Assembly (NCBI GenBank): GCA_036986135.1
Contig: BTQZ01000001.1
Location: 124,001-188,000, forward strand
Direction: 5' to 3'
Length of the DNA: 64,000 nucleotides
Source of the DNA: JADFRG01 sp036986135
Lineage (GTDB): Bacteria > Chloroflexota > Anaerolineae > Anaerolineales > E44-bin32
The notes below the pieces were generated by a model. The model saw only the letters and a list, made by a program, of their open reading frames with translations. It was not told the DNA's origin and ran no database searches. The number at the start of each line of letters is the position of its first letter. Position 1 is the first letter of the stretch. Both the position numbers and the translations under genes were made by a program. This document shows, in pieces, positions 26,365 through 34,687 of this stretch.

Positions 26365-26853
26365 GTGAGGCGATACTCGGGGTGGTTAGTCGGTTTGCTG
26401 CTGGTCGTGGTGGCCATAGTGACCACCATGGTCACCGGCACCGCACTGGCGCAGGACGAACAGCCTTCCGATGACGAAGTCAACGCCATTGCCAAGCGGC
26501 TCTACTGCCCCGTTTGTGAGAACGTGCCCCTGGATGTCTGCCCCACGCAGGCCTGCAAACAGTGGCGAGATACCATTCGTGGCCAACTGGCGCAAGGATG
26601 GTCGCAAGAGCAAATTGAGCAGTATTTCGTTAGTCAATATGGCGACCGCGTGCTCGCCACTCCGCCCGTTACCGGACTGAACTGGTTGGTGTATCTGCTT
26701 CCGCCGGTGGCGTTCATCGCAGGCGCGGTGATCCTGGCGGGTGTGGTTCGAAGCTGGCGACAGCCTCCAGTATCCGCAATCGAGAGCATAAGTGAGCCGG
26801 CGGACGATCCCTACTTGGAACGCGTGGAGGAGGAACTCCGCCGCCGTGGCTGA
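26365..26853 (+). CDS. ccmH: Apocytochrome thioreductase CcmH
   Basis: 162 residues with a GTG start at 26365, a signal/anchor helix (9-29), the family core LYCPVCENVPL in place of LRCxxC, then GWSQEQIEQYFVSQYGDRVL, and a C-terminal membrane helix (about 110-132). CcmH keeps the haem-binding thiols of apocytochromes reduced. An additional CPTQAC pair follows the redox motif. Its presence is notable because organisms with a CxxxY CcmE are usually described as lacking CcmH. The end overlaps ccmG by 8 bp. Confidence 0.9.
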   Translation: MRRYSGWLVGLLLVVVAIVTTMVTGTALAQDEQPSDDEVNAIAKRLYCPVCENVPLDVCPTQACKQWRDTIRGQLAQGWSQEQIEQYFVSQYGDRVLATPPVTGLNWLVYLLPPVAFIAGAVILAGVVRSWRQPPVSAIESISEPADDPYLERVEEELRRRG

Positions 26854-27427
26854 CCCCGAAGAAGAGGCAATCGCCAAAGTCGATCGAGGCGGTACTGCAA
26901 AGCCAACCGGACGGCGCTGGGTAACGATCGTAGTCTGGGGCGGGCTACTGGGGATGCTCGGCCTGCTGGGTTTTGGGCTCGTTCGCGCACAGCAGGGACC
27001 GGTTGGCGTTGGCGCCGAGGCGCCAGAGTTCACACTCAATACGTTCGATGGAGGTCAGGTCAACACTGCCGACCTGATTGGAAAGGTCCTGGTAGTCAAC
27101 TTCTGGGCCTCTTGGTGCAAGCCATGTGAGCAGGAGGCGCCCGAACTGGAAATGGCCCACCGGATGTATAAGAGCGAGGGCGTGGTGTTCGTGGGCCTGG
27201 ACTATCTGGACACAGAGGCCGAGGCGCTGGCCTACCTGGATCGCTTTGACATCACCTACCCTAACGGACCGGATCTTGGCTCGCTCGTCTCCCAGGCCTA
27301 TCGGATGCGCGGCATACCGGAGACCTTCATCGTTGGGCCGGATGGCCGCATCGCAGCGGTCCAGATCGGCCCCTATTCCTCCCTGGATGAAATCGCGGCG
27401 CATATCGAGCAGGCGAAGGCTCAATGA
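26846..27427 (+). CDS. ccmG: Thioredoxin-like thiol-disulfide protein CcmG/DsbE
   Basis: The start is taken as GTG at 26846, overlapping ccmH by 8 bp, with GGAGGAGG about 10 nt upstream; an ATG further upstream in frame lies deep within ccmH. The 193-residue product has a membrane anchor (about 25-48) and a TlpA/CcmG thioredoxin domain with active site WASWCKPC and cis-Pro region GIPETFIVGPDG. It should reduce apocytochrome or CcmH disulfides outside the membrane. Followed by a ccmI-like gene. Confidence 0.9.
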   Translation: MADPEEEAIAKVDRGGTAKPTGRRWVTIVVWGGLLGMLGLLGFGLVRAQQGPVGVGAEAPEFTLNTFDGGQVNTADLIGKVLVVNFWASWCKPCEQEAPELEMAHRMYKSEGVVFVGLDYLDTEAEALAYLDRFDITYPNGPDLGSLVSQAYRMRGIPETFIVGPDGRIAAVQIGPYSSLDEIAAHIEQAKAQ

Positions 27428-27483
27428 GGCAGCATGAGGTTCGCTTGGGCGAATCCTTCGTTGCATCGCGGGTTTTCTGAATA

Positions 27484-27996
27484 ATGGAAATCGGAGCGAT
27501 CCTCTTCTCGCTTGCCATGGTGGTACTCGTTGTGGCCTATGTGCTGCGGCCGCTCGCCGGCTCCGCACCCGGTGGAGACAGCCGCCCCGAACGGCGGCTA
27601 TCGGCCCTTCAGGCGGAGCGAGACCGCGTCCTGGATTCCATCCAAGACATTGACATGGATCAGGCTATGGGCAAGGTGCCGGAGGAAGATCATCGGCGCC
27701 GCCGGCAAGCCTTAGCACTGGAGGGCGCAGAGATCCTTCGCAAGATCGATAAAGCGCAGCTTCGGGATGAAGTGACCGAGCCTCAGCCGTTAGGAAAAAG
27801 CCATGCGACAAGAGAGGTGGAGCTGGAAGCGGCCATTAGGAAGCTGCGGGGCAAGGGCTTCGAGGTTGCATCTGAGGTGGGACTCGATCTATCCGATCCC
27901 GCGAGTGGAGTGTGCCCAGAATGTGGCGAGGCCATCTTCCATGGGGATCGATTCTGCGCCAACTGTGGTGCAACGCTTGAGGAGCAGGTGGCTTGA
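27484..27996 (+). CDS. CcmI-like membrane protein with a C-terminal zinc ribbon
   Basis: 170 residues: N-terminal membrane helix (2-22), a charged helical segment with LSALQAERDRVLDSIQDID and KVPEEDH (resembling the N-terminal part of CcmI/CycH), and a C-terminal zinc ribbon CPECG...CANCG. It is much shorter than proteobacterial CcmI and lacks TPR repeats. Position between ccmG and a cytochrome gene supports a role in cytochrome assembly, perhaps handling apocytochromes. The downstream gene overlaps it by 4 bp. Confidence 0.75.
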   Translation: MEIGAILFSLAMVVLVVAYVLRPLAGSAPGGDSRPERRLSALQAERDRVLDSIQDIDMDQAMGKVPEEDHRRRRQALALEGAEILRKIDKAQLRDEVTEPQPLGKSHATREVELEAAIRKLRGKGFEVASEVGLDLSDPASGVCPECGEAIFHGDRFCANCGATLEEQVA

Positions 27997-29492
27997 ACCG
28001 TGGGTTTGGTACCGCGATCCTCACCGCCGGTCTGCTCATCAGCGGATGTTCGCTGGCGGGTGACGTTACCCCACCTCTTGCCTTGGCGACGGCCCAAATG
28101 GCCGCGCCGGCCGAACCACCAACCCCTTCGCCCTTGATCCCGCCTGCAGCCCAACCTGACATAGCGGCCGGTGCTGTTATCTACGCCGACAAGTGCGCCG
28201 CATGTCACGGGTCCCAGGGTCTCGGCGACGGTGAGCTTGCAGACGGACTGGCATTCGCGCCCGCTCCTCTGGGCGATCCCGAGTTCGCGCGAAAGGCGAA
28301 CGCACTCGATTGGTACAGGGCCGTCACCATCGGCGACCTCGATCGCCTGATGCCCGGATTTACGAGCCTGACCGATCAACAACGCTGGGATGTAGTGGGA
28401 TACGCGCTTAGCTTAAGCGACGCCTCCTTGCCTCTCAAATTGGCCGAGGAGAGCAACCCGCCGCAGGCCGAGCTCCAATCCCGAACGGTTGTGGGTCGCG
28501 TATCCAACGGCTCCGCCGGCGGGACGCTGCCGGCCGGTCTGGAAGTGTCGCTCTTCGGCTATGATGGCGACCAGGAAGCAGTGAAGGAAACCACGACCCT
28601 GGGGAGCGATGGCAGCTTCGCGTTTGAGGACCTAGAGTATGTTCCCGGCAGGCTGTTCATTGCGACCGTTGTTCACGACGGGCTGACCTATCGTTCGGAG
28701 GTAGCCCACCCCGCGTCCGATGGAAGTCCGGTTGACCTTCCGATCACGATCTATGAGACATCCCAGGATCGCAGCGCACTGCGCGTTGAACGGCTGCATT
28801 TGATCTTCGACATCCCAGCCGAGGACATATTGCGCGTGCTGGAGTTGTGGATCCTGGCCAATGACTCCGATCGAGTGCTCACTACACCGCTCCAGATCGC
28901 CCTTCCTGAAGGGGCGTCCAACCTGGCCTTTGAAGAGGGGTCGCTTGGCGGACGCTTCGAGATCACGGACGATGGCTTCGTAGATCTTAAGCCGATACCG
29001 CCCGGTTCGGGCCTCGACCGTCTGGTCTTTGGGTTTGATCTGCCCGTTTCTCGATCGACACAGTTCGACCAGCTCATGCGGCACCCCGTGGATGCGGTCA
29101 CCGTGCTGATTCCTCCCGGGGGCCCGAGTGTGACGGGGTTGCAGGATCGAGGCATCCAGGACATCGGTGGCTTGCGCATGCAGAGCTACGCGGGGGGGAG
29201 TCTGGCCGCCGAGGAACTGTTGTCTTTTCGAGTGTCAGCCCCCTCTTCCGGATCGGGCGTATCCGGCACTGTGATCGTCGGGGCGGGAGCCCTTGTGGTG
29301 GCTGGCTTGCTGGCGGCCCGCCTCTGGGTTGGGGCGCGGCCCGGGAAGTTGGACGGGGAGGAGTTGCTGCAGGAGATCGCGCGCCTGGACGATGAGTACG
29401 AGGCCGGCGAACTCTCTGAAGAGGAATGGAGACGCCAACGAGAACCGCTGAAGCGCCAGGCGCTGGATCAAATGCGCAGAGCCGATAGTTGA
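27993..29492 (+). CDS. Cytochrome c lipoprotein with beta-rich middle domain and SHOCT-like tail
   Basis: 499 residues, TTG start at 27993 overlapping the previous stop. A signal peptide ends in LLISGCS (lipobox). One cytochrome c domain follows (CAACHGSQGLGDG, Met in DRLMPGFTSL), then a beta-rich carbohydrate-binding or carboxypeptidase-regulatory-like region (about 165-400), a membrane helix (about 425-447) and a short acidic tail with EEWRRQREPLKRQALDQM resembling an SHOCT segment. Placement inside the ccm operon suggests a dedicated partner of cytochrome maturation or a housekeeping electron carrier. The C-terminal codons lie within a 68-bp tandem duplication. Confidence 0.8.
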   Translation: MNRGFGTAILTAGLLISGCSLAGDVTPPLALATAQMAAPAEPPTPSPLIPPAAQPDIAAGAVIYADKCAACHGSQGLGDGELADGLAFAPAPLGDPEFARKANALDWYRAVTIGDLDRLMPGFTSLTDQQRWDVVGYALSLSDASLPLKLAEESNPPQAELQSRTVVGRVSNGSAGGTLPAGLEVSLFGYDGDQEAVKETTTLGSDGSFAFEDLEYVPGRLFIATVVHDGLTYRSEVAHPASDGSPVDLPITIYETSQDRSALRVERLHLIFDIPAEDILRVLELWILANDSDRVLTTPLQIALPEGASNLAFEEGSLGGRFEITDDGFVDLKPIPPGSGLDRLVFGFDLPVSRSTQFDQLMRHPVDAVTVLIPPGGPSVTGLQDRGIQDIGGLRMQSYAGGSLAAEELLSFRVSAPSSGSGVSGTVIVGAGALVVAGLLAARLWVGARPGKLDGEELLQEIARLDDEYEAGELSEEEWRRQREPLKRQALDQMRRADS

Positions 29493-29572
29493 GGTCCGGA
29501 GTGAAAGCTATGCTGCTGAAGCGCCAGGCGCCGCATCCAGTGATAAACGCCAATGATTGAGGTCCGGGGCCT
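29446..29572 (+). repeat. 68-bp imperfect tandem duplication at the cytochrome/ccmA junction
   Basis: CTGAAGCGCCAGGCGC occurs at 29448 and again at 29516, and TTGAGGTCCGG at 29489 and 29557, both offset by 68 bp. The copies cover the 3' end of the cytochrome gene and the 5' end of ccmA. The copy-1 equivalent of the ccmA start is ATAGTTGAG, so only copy 2 provides an ATG. Confidence 0.85.
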
Positions 29573-30251
29573 GGTCAAGGCCTTTGGCGTCAAGCCCGTG
29601 CTGCGCGGTTTAGATTTTCGGGTGGCGGAAGGTGAGTTTGTGGCCGTCGTCGGGCCGAATGGTGCAGGAAAGACCACCCTCCTGCGAATACTGGCTTCCT
29701 TGGCGAGGCCAACGATGGGAGAAGTGACGCTGGCGGGCTTTCAAATTCCAGCGCAGTCCGGAGCGGCGCGTAGGGTCCTTGGAGTGGTATCCCATCAGCC
29801 GCTGCTCTACGGCGACCTCACCGCGGACCAGAACCTGCGCTTCTTTGGCCGCATGTACGGGGTGTCGGATTTGGATGACCGGATTCCCGAGGTGTTGAGC
29901 CTCATAGGGCTAGGCCCGCGCCGCTATGATCTGGTCCGCGAATACTCGCGGGGCATGCAGCAGCGTCTGGCGATCGGCCGCGGCATCCTCCATCGGCCGG
30001 AGCTGCTGCTCTTTGACGAGCCACATACCGGCCTGGATCCCGACGCGGCGGACATGCTGGATGGCTTGCTGGAGAAGGTGACGGGTGAGGGCCGGACGGT
30101 GGTCATGACTTCGCACGATCTAACAAGGGTCGGTGAGCTTGCCACGCGTGTGGACATTCTGAGCGGGGGAAAAATTGCCCGAAGTGTCAAACCCGGCGAA
30201 CTCGACCCTGGCGAATTGAACACGCTTTACTACGAGGTGACGCGTGGCTGA
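29553..30251 (+). CDS. ccmA: ABC transporter ATPase CcmA
   Basis: 232 residues, a single ABC ATPase domain: Walker A GPNGAGKTTL (about 33-42), Q-loop region VVSHQPLLYGDL, signature YSRGMQQRLAIGRG, Walker B LLLFDEPHTGLD and switch TSHDL. CcmA powers release of holo-CcmE by the CcmABCD complex. It overlaps ccmB by 8 bp. The signature is SRGMQ rather than LSGGQ, as is common for this subfamily. Confidence 0.92.
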   Translation: MIEVRGLVKAFGVKPVLRGLDFRVAEGEFVAVVGPNGAGKTTLLRILASLARPTMGEVTLAGFQIPAQSGAARRVLGVVSHQPLLYGDLTADQNLRFFGRMYGVSDLDDRIPEVLSLIGLGPRRYDLVREYSRGMQQRLAIGRGILHRPELLLFDEPHTGLDPDAADMLDGLLEKVTGEGRTVVMTSHDLTRVGELATRVDILSGGKIARSVKPGELDPGELNTLYYEVTRG

Positions 30252-30963
30252 GGGCGTTAGCGCAGTAAGCAGCGTCCGCAGGTCCGCGGTGGGAGGCTAC
30301 CTGCGAGCGGTCGGTGCCATCGTATGGAAGGACATCGCGGCCGAACTACGCAGCCGAGAGCTGCTCGGCAGCATGTTGGTCTTTGCACTATTGGTGATCC
30401 TGATCTTCAATTTCGCGCTGGAACTCAATCTGCGCACTCGACAGACGGTCACGTCCGGAGTGTTGTGGGTGACCTTCGCCTTCGCCGGCACGCTCGGCCT
30501 CAATCGCTCTATGGCCGTCGAGAGGGATCGGGGTTGCTTGGACGGGCTGTTGCTGGCTCCGGTCGATCGCTCGGCGCTGTATTTCGGTAAGGTGCTCAGC
30601 AACCTGCTATTCATGATCGTCGTGGAAGCCATCATCCTGCCGCTTTACAGCCTGTTCTACAACGTAAACCTGTTCCATGCCGGTCTCATCGCAGTCATCT
30701 TGCTCGGATCAATTGGATACGTGGTGGTCGGAACGCTGCTTTCGGCTATGGCGATCCAGGCGCGGACACGAGATATCCTGCTGCCGATCCTGCTGTTTCC
30801 AGTGATACTGCCGGTGTTGGTGGCGGCGGTCAAAGCCACGACCGGCATTCTACAGGGGCTTCCATCTGAAGATTACCAGGCCTGGATGAGTCTACTAATA
30901 GCCTACGACGCCATATTCCTGGGCGTCGCGATTGTCTCGTTCGACTATGTCGTGGAAGAGTGA
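30244..30963 (+). CDS. ccmB: ABC transporter permease CcmB
   Basis: 239 residues, GTG start at 30244, six predicted membrane helices, with the family segments KDIAAELRSRELLGSML, VTFAFAGTLGLNRS and DGLLLAPVDRSALYFGK. It pairs with CcmA in the CcmABCD complex. The stop lies directly before the ribosome site of ccmC. Confidence 0.93.
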   Translation: MAEGVSAVSSVRRSAVGGYLRAVGAIVWKDIAAELRSRELLGSMLVFALLVILIFNFALELNLRTRQTVTSGVLWVTFAFAGTLGLNRSMAVERDRGCLDGLLLAPVDRSALYFGKVLSNLLFMIVVEAIILPLYSLFYNVNLFHAGLIAVILLGSIGYVVVGTLLSAMAIQARTRDILLPILLFPVILPVLVAAVKATTGILQGLPSEDYQAWMSLLIAYDAIFLGVAIVSFDYVVEE

Positions 30964-30975
30964 GTGGAGGAGAAA

Positions 30976-31677
30976 ATGGAACCCGTGCCCCGCAATCTGA
31001 AAATCATGACCGGTATCACGATCGCACTATTCCTGATGGCCCTATACGTGGTGTTCATATACGCCCCGCGCGAAGCAGTTATGGGCGATGTCCAGCGCGT
31101 CTTCTATTTCCACGTGGCGGCGGGCTGGGTGGGTGCGCTGGCCTTTCTCGTCACGGCGATCGCCGGCGGAGTGTACCTGGCCAAGCGCGATCGAAGGTGG
31201 GATCGGCTGGCGGTGGCGTCGGTTGAAGTCGGTATCGTGTTTACCTTCATCAATATTCTCAGCGGCTCGATTTGGGCTCGGCCGATCTGGAATACCTGGT
31301 GGACATGGGATCCGCGCCTGGTGACGGCCACCATCATGCTGCTGTTGTATTTCGCCTATCTGATGCTGCGGCAGGGAATCGACGATCCCGCTCGACGTGC
31401 GCGCTTTGGCTCAGTCTATGGCATCGTGGCCTTCGTCAGCGTTCCGATCACGTTTCTATCGATTCGCCTATTCCGGACGATCCATCCGGTGGTGATCGGC
31501 AGCAGCGATCCCACTGCGGAAGGCACCTTCGAAATGACCGCCAGCATGGCGCAAGCCCTGATGTTCAGTGTGCTGACTTTCACCTTTATCTACGCCACGC
31601 TGCTCTGGTATCGCGCACGATTGGGGCGACTATCCGAGAAGGTGGAAGAACGCAAAATGGAGATGATGTCGGTCTAG
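30976..31677 (+). CDS. ccmC: Haem handling protein CcmC
   Basis: The start is taken as ATG at 30976, with GGAGGAG 3-4 nt upstream at 30966-30972; an in-frame GTG at 30964 is possible but would place that site inside the coding region. The 233-residue product has six membrane helices, His in VFYFHVAAGW, and the tryptophan motif WNTWWTWDPRLV. CcmC loads haem onto CcmE. It sits in a canonical ccmA-B-C-D order. Confidence 0.93.
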   Translation: MEPVPRNLKIMTGITIALFLMALYVVFIYAPREAVMGDVQRVFYFHVAAGWVGALAFLVTAIAGGVYLAKRDRRWDRLAVASVEVGIVFTFINILSGSIWARPIWNTWWTWDPRLVTATIMLLLYFAYLMLRQGIDDPARRARFGSVYGIVAFVSVPITFLSIRLFRTIHPVVIGSSDPTAEGTFEMTASMAQALMFSVLTFTFIYATLLWYRARLGRLSEKVEERKMEMMSV

Positions 31678-31711
31678 CCGCATCAGGAGACAACTTCAGG
31701 AGAGATCAGGA

Positions 31712-31894
31712 ATGTACCTACAAGAGCCGCCGGCAGACACCTTTAGCTACATGGCCCTCGGGTTTAGCGTGATCCTGGGCATAATGGGCCTATATGTTAT
31801 TAGCCTGTTCAATCGCTACCGGAATCTGGAGCGGGATATAGAATTGCTCGACGAGCTCAGCGCCGGGGCAGAGCCTTCAATGGAGAAGGCCTAG
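31712..31894 (+). CDS. ccmD: Small membrane protein CcmD
   Basis: 60 residues with one membrane helix (about 14-32) followed by NRYRNLERDIELLDE, the positively charged then acidic pattern of CcmD. An AGGA ribosome site lies directly upstream. CcmD supports release of holo-CcmE from the CcmABC complex. It ends the ccm operon and converges on the Crp/Fnr gene, 4 bp away. Confidence 0.75.
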   Translation: MYLQEPPADTFSYMALGFSVILGIMGLYVISLFNRYRNLERDIELLDELSAGAEPSMEKA

Positions 31895-31898
31895 CGCC

Positions 31899-32585
31899 CT
31901 ATTTAGTTCCCCCCGAAAGCTCTCTAAGCTGCTCTCGGTCCAGGATCCGAATGCGTCCGCGTCCAGTCTGAACCATCCCATCCTGCTCCAGGAGGGTCAT
32001 GGTGCGTGAGATGCTCTCGCGTGAAGCAGCTACGAGCCCGGCCAGTTCCTGCTGGGTGATTCGGATCTCATCGACCGGTTTCCCGTTGAGCCGCTGCCGG
32101 TGACTTTCCTCAAGAATGGTCACGGCCAACCGCTCGCGTACGTTGCGGAAGGCAAAGGTCTCCACACGTTGCATTAGCTTACGTACCTCGCCGATGCAGG
32201 TGCCCTGGACCATGGCCAGCAGCACGGGATTATCCTCGCAAAGCGAGTTGAATTGTTCCCGGTCTGCCTCGAGCAACAATACCTGGCCCATTGCTTCCGC
32301 CGTGCCTAGCTGGGGTCCTCGATCGATGACCGAAACGGGGCAGAAGTACTCGCCTGGGCGCCGCACGCAGAGCACGCTCTCGAAACCCTCCCGGGCCGCG
32401 CGCGTCAGCTTGACCTGGCCTTCGGCCACTATGTATATAGACTCGCTTGGATCCCCTTGAAGGAAAACCTCTTGTCCCGGCGAATATCGGTGCTCCTCAA
32501 ATAGCAGCTTCAGATCGCCTTGCAGCTCGGGAGGCAGGTGCGAGAAGGCACTAGAAACATCGTTGTCGGACACGTTGAAGGCCAC
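31899..32585 (-). CDS. Crp/Fnr-family transcriptional regulator
   Basis: 228 residues: cyclic-nucleotide-binding-type beta-roll (about 15-135) with SPGQEVFLQGDPSESIYIVAEGQVKL, dimerisation helix, and a winged HTH (about 165-225) with ITQQELAGLVAASRESISRTM. No N-terminal Cys cluster of the FNR type is present; isolated Cys residues occur within the beta-roll. The recognition helix ASRESISRTM resembles Crp/Fnr proteins that bind TGTGA- or TTGAT-type half-sites. It is convergent with the ccm operon, so it could control cytochrome genes. Confidence 0.9.
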   Translation of the reverse strand: MAFNVSDNDVSSAFSHLPPELQGDLKLLFEEHRYSPGQEVFLQGDPSESIYIVAEGQVKLTRAAREGFESVLCVRRPGEYFCPVSVIDRGPQLGTAEAMGQVLLLEADREQFNSLCEDNPVLLAMVQGTCIGEVRKLMQRVETFAFRNVRERLAVTILEESHRQRLNGKPVDEIRITQQELAGLVAASRESISRTMTLLEQDGMVQTGRGRIRILDREQLRELSGGTK

Positions 32586-32783
32586 TCCGCTCCCCCGACC
32601 TTGATCCTATGCATCTAGGCCCCCATACGATAAGTGACCTATGACACAAAAGGAACCAACGAATGTAATCCCAAGTGAGAATCGTCTTCCCATGAACAGA
32701 AGCTTATGACGTTAGCAGTAGGCTCTTCTTAGGTAGTATTATTTAGCGTTATTCCGAGCCGCGTGTTGGGCGGCACCGAATCG

Positions 32784-33314
32784 ATGGCATATGCTAAGCG
32801 TCTTGCGGACCTTCTGACCGCTAGCCGGGTGCTCCTCGCCCTGATCTTCGCCTGGCTGAGTTTAGCGGGCGCGCGCGACTCCCTGGTGCTGGCTGGTTTT
32901 CTCCTCCTTGCATCTTGGATCAGCGATCTCCTCGACGGCCCGCTCGCCCGGCAGAGCCGCGCGGGCCCCACGTGGATCGGCGATCATGACCTTGAAACCG
33001 ACGTCGCCGTTTCCTTGGGCGTGTTGATGTATCTCGTGGGAGCAGGCTTTCTCGAACCGACCTACGCTGCAGTCTACATCCTGCTCTGGGGTCTGATCTT
33101 CTGGCGCTGGGGTTGGCAGCGAGATCCCGCCATGCTGTTTCAGGCGCCAATCTACCTGTGGTTTATTGTCGTGGCGATGCGGTATGCTCCGCAAGCAGGT
33201 TGGTGGTTAGTGGGTTATGTGGCCGCGATAGTGGTTATTACTTGGCCGCGCTTCCCGCGGGAGGTCGTCCCAGGTTTCTTGTCAGGAATGTCCAAACTGA
33301 TAAGAGGCAGGTGA
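32784..33314 (+). CDS. CDP-alcohol phosphatidyltransferase-family protein
   Basis: ATG at 32784 (a GTG 21 bp upstream is possible). The 176-residue product has about five membrane helices and the phosphatidyltransferase motif SDLLDGPLARQ...GDHDLETD. All four catalytic or metal-binding Asp are present, but the conserved Gly eight residues after AR appears to be Ile (TWIGDHD). The family joins a CDP-activated lipid to an alcohol, as in PgsA. The gene is divergent from the Crp/Fnr gene. The acceptor alcohol cannot be predicted. Confidence 0.8.
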   Translation: MAYAKRLADLLTASRVLLALIFAWLSLAGARDSLVLAGFLLLASWISDLLDGPLARQSRAGPTWIGDHDLETDVAVSLGVLMYLVGAGFLEPTYAAVYILLWGLIFWRWGWQRDPAMLFQAPIYLWFIVVAMRYAPQAGWWLVGYVAAIVVITWPRFPREVVPGFLSGMSKLIRGR

Positions 33315-33423
33315 TTCCGCTCGTTCCGCTGCGAGGAATTAGCCTGATCGATATCGGAGGTCCTAGGCGGAACTCGAGTCCTGCCAGGACATTCGGATCA
33401 GCATAAATCCAACTCCCCTGTGA

Positions 33424-33457
33424 TATAACATCGGCTGCTCCGGCACCTCCGGAGCAG
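33424..33457 (+). promoter_or_regulatory. Candidate extended -10 and 5' hairpin upstream of the EEP hydrolase gene
   Basis: TATAAC at 33424-33429 preceded by TGA resembles an extended -10, without a clear -35. A perfect 9-bp hairpin (CTGCTCCGG / CCGGAGCAG, 5-nt loop, 33435-33457) follows, and the likely ribosome site AGGAA overlaps its 3' arm. If transcription starts here, the hairpin would lie at the mRNA 5' end and could limit ribosome access. Confidence 0.35.
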
Positions 33458-33466
33458 GAATTCCGA

Positions 33467-34456
33467 TTGCATCAGACTATCGAATCGAAGCTCTCGCGGT
33501 TCGCCCGCGTTTCAGTTATTGGATGGCTTTGGAGGTTTCGTCGCGGGTCAGTCGTGCGCCGGGCCTTCCTGGCTTTTCAACGCTGGCGCCGCGGGATGCT
33601 AGCCATGGCGGATCCTGGTGGCTTGATGACCACTCTTCAATTTCCAATCGAGGCCAAGCCGAAATCCAGTGAGGAAGTCGTCGTGCTTACCGCCAACCTG
33701 TGGCACGACTGGCCGCTGCGCCGCAGGCTGCCAGAACGCATGGAATCTTTTGCCAGGATGATCGAGGCCGAGGGTGTCGATGTCGTTCTGACTCAAGAAG
33801 TGGTTCGGACCTCCGATCTGTGGTTCGATCAATGGCTTTCGGATCGACTGGGCATGAGCTGCCTGTACTCACGCGCCAATGGTCACCAAGGAACGATTGG
33901 CTTCGAAGAGGGACTGGCGATATTTGCTCGATACCCACTGGTATCCACACGCGTTCGTCGCCTCGAACCCCGCATCAGCCGCTTTGTCAATCGCCTGGCG
34001 TTGGGAGCCGAAATCCAAACCCCTTCTGGAAACATCTGGGTGTTCTCTGTGCACCTCAGCTTGCTCCAATCGCACAATGCCTCGCAAGTCGGAGCCCTGA
34101 GCGATTGGGTGGCGATGGTGGCGGGCAATGGATTCGCGGTGATAGGTGGCGACTTCAATGCCCCAGAACATGCCCCTCAAATCCGTCGCACTCGTCAGAG
34201 TTGGCTAGATACGTTTCGGCACATTCACCCTCAAGCAGACGGTACTACCCACGAGATCCGCTGGCCCTGGGGGACTGCCCTACGGCGCCATCGCCTCGAC
34301 TATCTTTTTCTGCATGAGAATGAGCCGATTTGGCAAGTAGTGGATGCGAGGCATGTGGTCGGCGGCAGTCGTCCCCACTCAGACCACAGGCCGGTTATGG
34401 TCCGACTCAGCAGATGCGGGCAGCCTCTCATGCCTTCCACTCAGTACCCTCCCTGA
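33467..34456 (+). CDS. Endonuclease/exonuclease/phosphatase (EEP) family hydrolase
   Basis: 329 residues from a TTG at 33467; an internal ATG at 33598 (residue 44) is an alternative because the first 55 residues are not conserved-looking. EEP motifs are in order: VLTANLWHD, TQEV (metal-binding Glu), SVHLSLLQS, GGDFNAP, and SDHRPVM with the catalytic Asp-His. Substrates in this family range from nucleic acids to phospholipids and inositol phosphates; proximity to a CDP-alcohol phosphatidyltransferase gene makes a lipid headgroup substrate conceivable but unproven. Confidence 0.8.
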   Translation: MHQTIESKLSRFARVSVIGWLWRFRRGSVVRRAFLAFQRWRRGMLAMADPGGLMTTLQFPIEAKPKSSEEVVVLTANLWHDWPLRRRLPERMESFARMIEAEGVDVVLTQEVVRTSDLWFDQWLSDRLGMSCLYSRANGHQGTIGFEEGLAIFARYPLVSTRVRRLEPRISRFVNRLALGAEIQTPSGNIWVFSVHLSLLQSHNASQVGALSDWVAMVAGNGFAVIGGDFNAPEHAPQIRRTRQSWLDTFRHIHPQADGTTHEIRWPWGTALRRHRLDYLFLHENEPIWQVVDARHVVGGSRPHSDHRPVMVRLSRCGQPLMPSTQYPP

Positions 34457-34687
34457 TCATTCGGCCGGACACACGACCTCCGCACACGGTACTTCATTAC
34501 AAAATGCACTAAAGATCACAGCCGAGATGGGTTTTAATATTCCTAAGGAAGTCTGGGTAGTGGCCATAGAAGCGCGCCGGACGATGAGTTTCCGAGCGGC
34601 TCGCGGCGCCCGTCGAAGCGGCGGTCACAGGCGCAGCCGACGCGGTTCTGGAGCTCCTGTAGAATGGGGCTGGAGAGGTTGAGGAGA

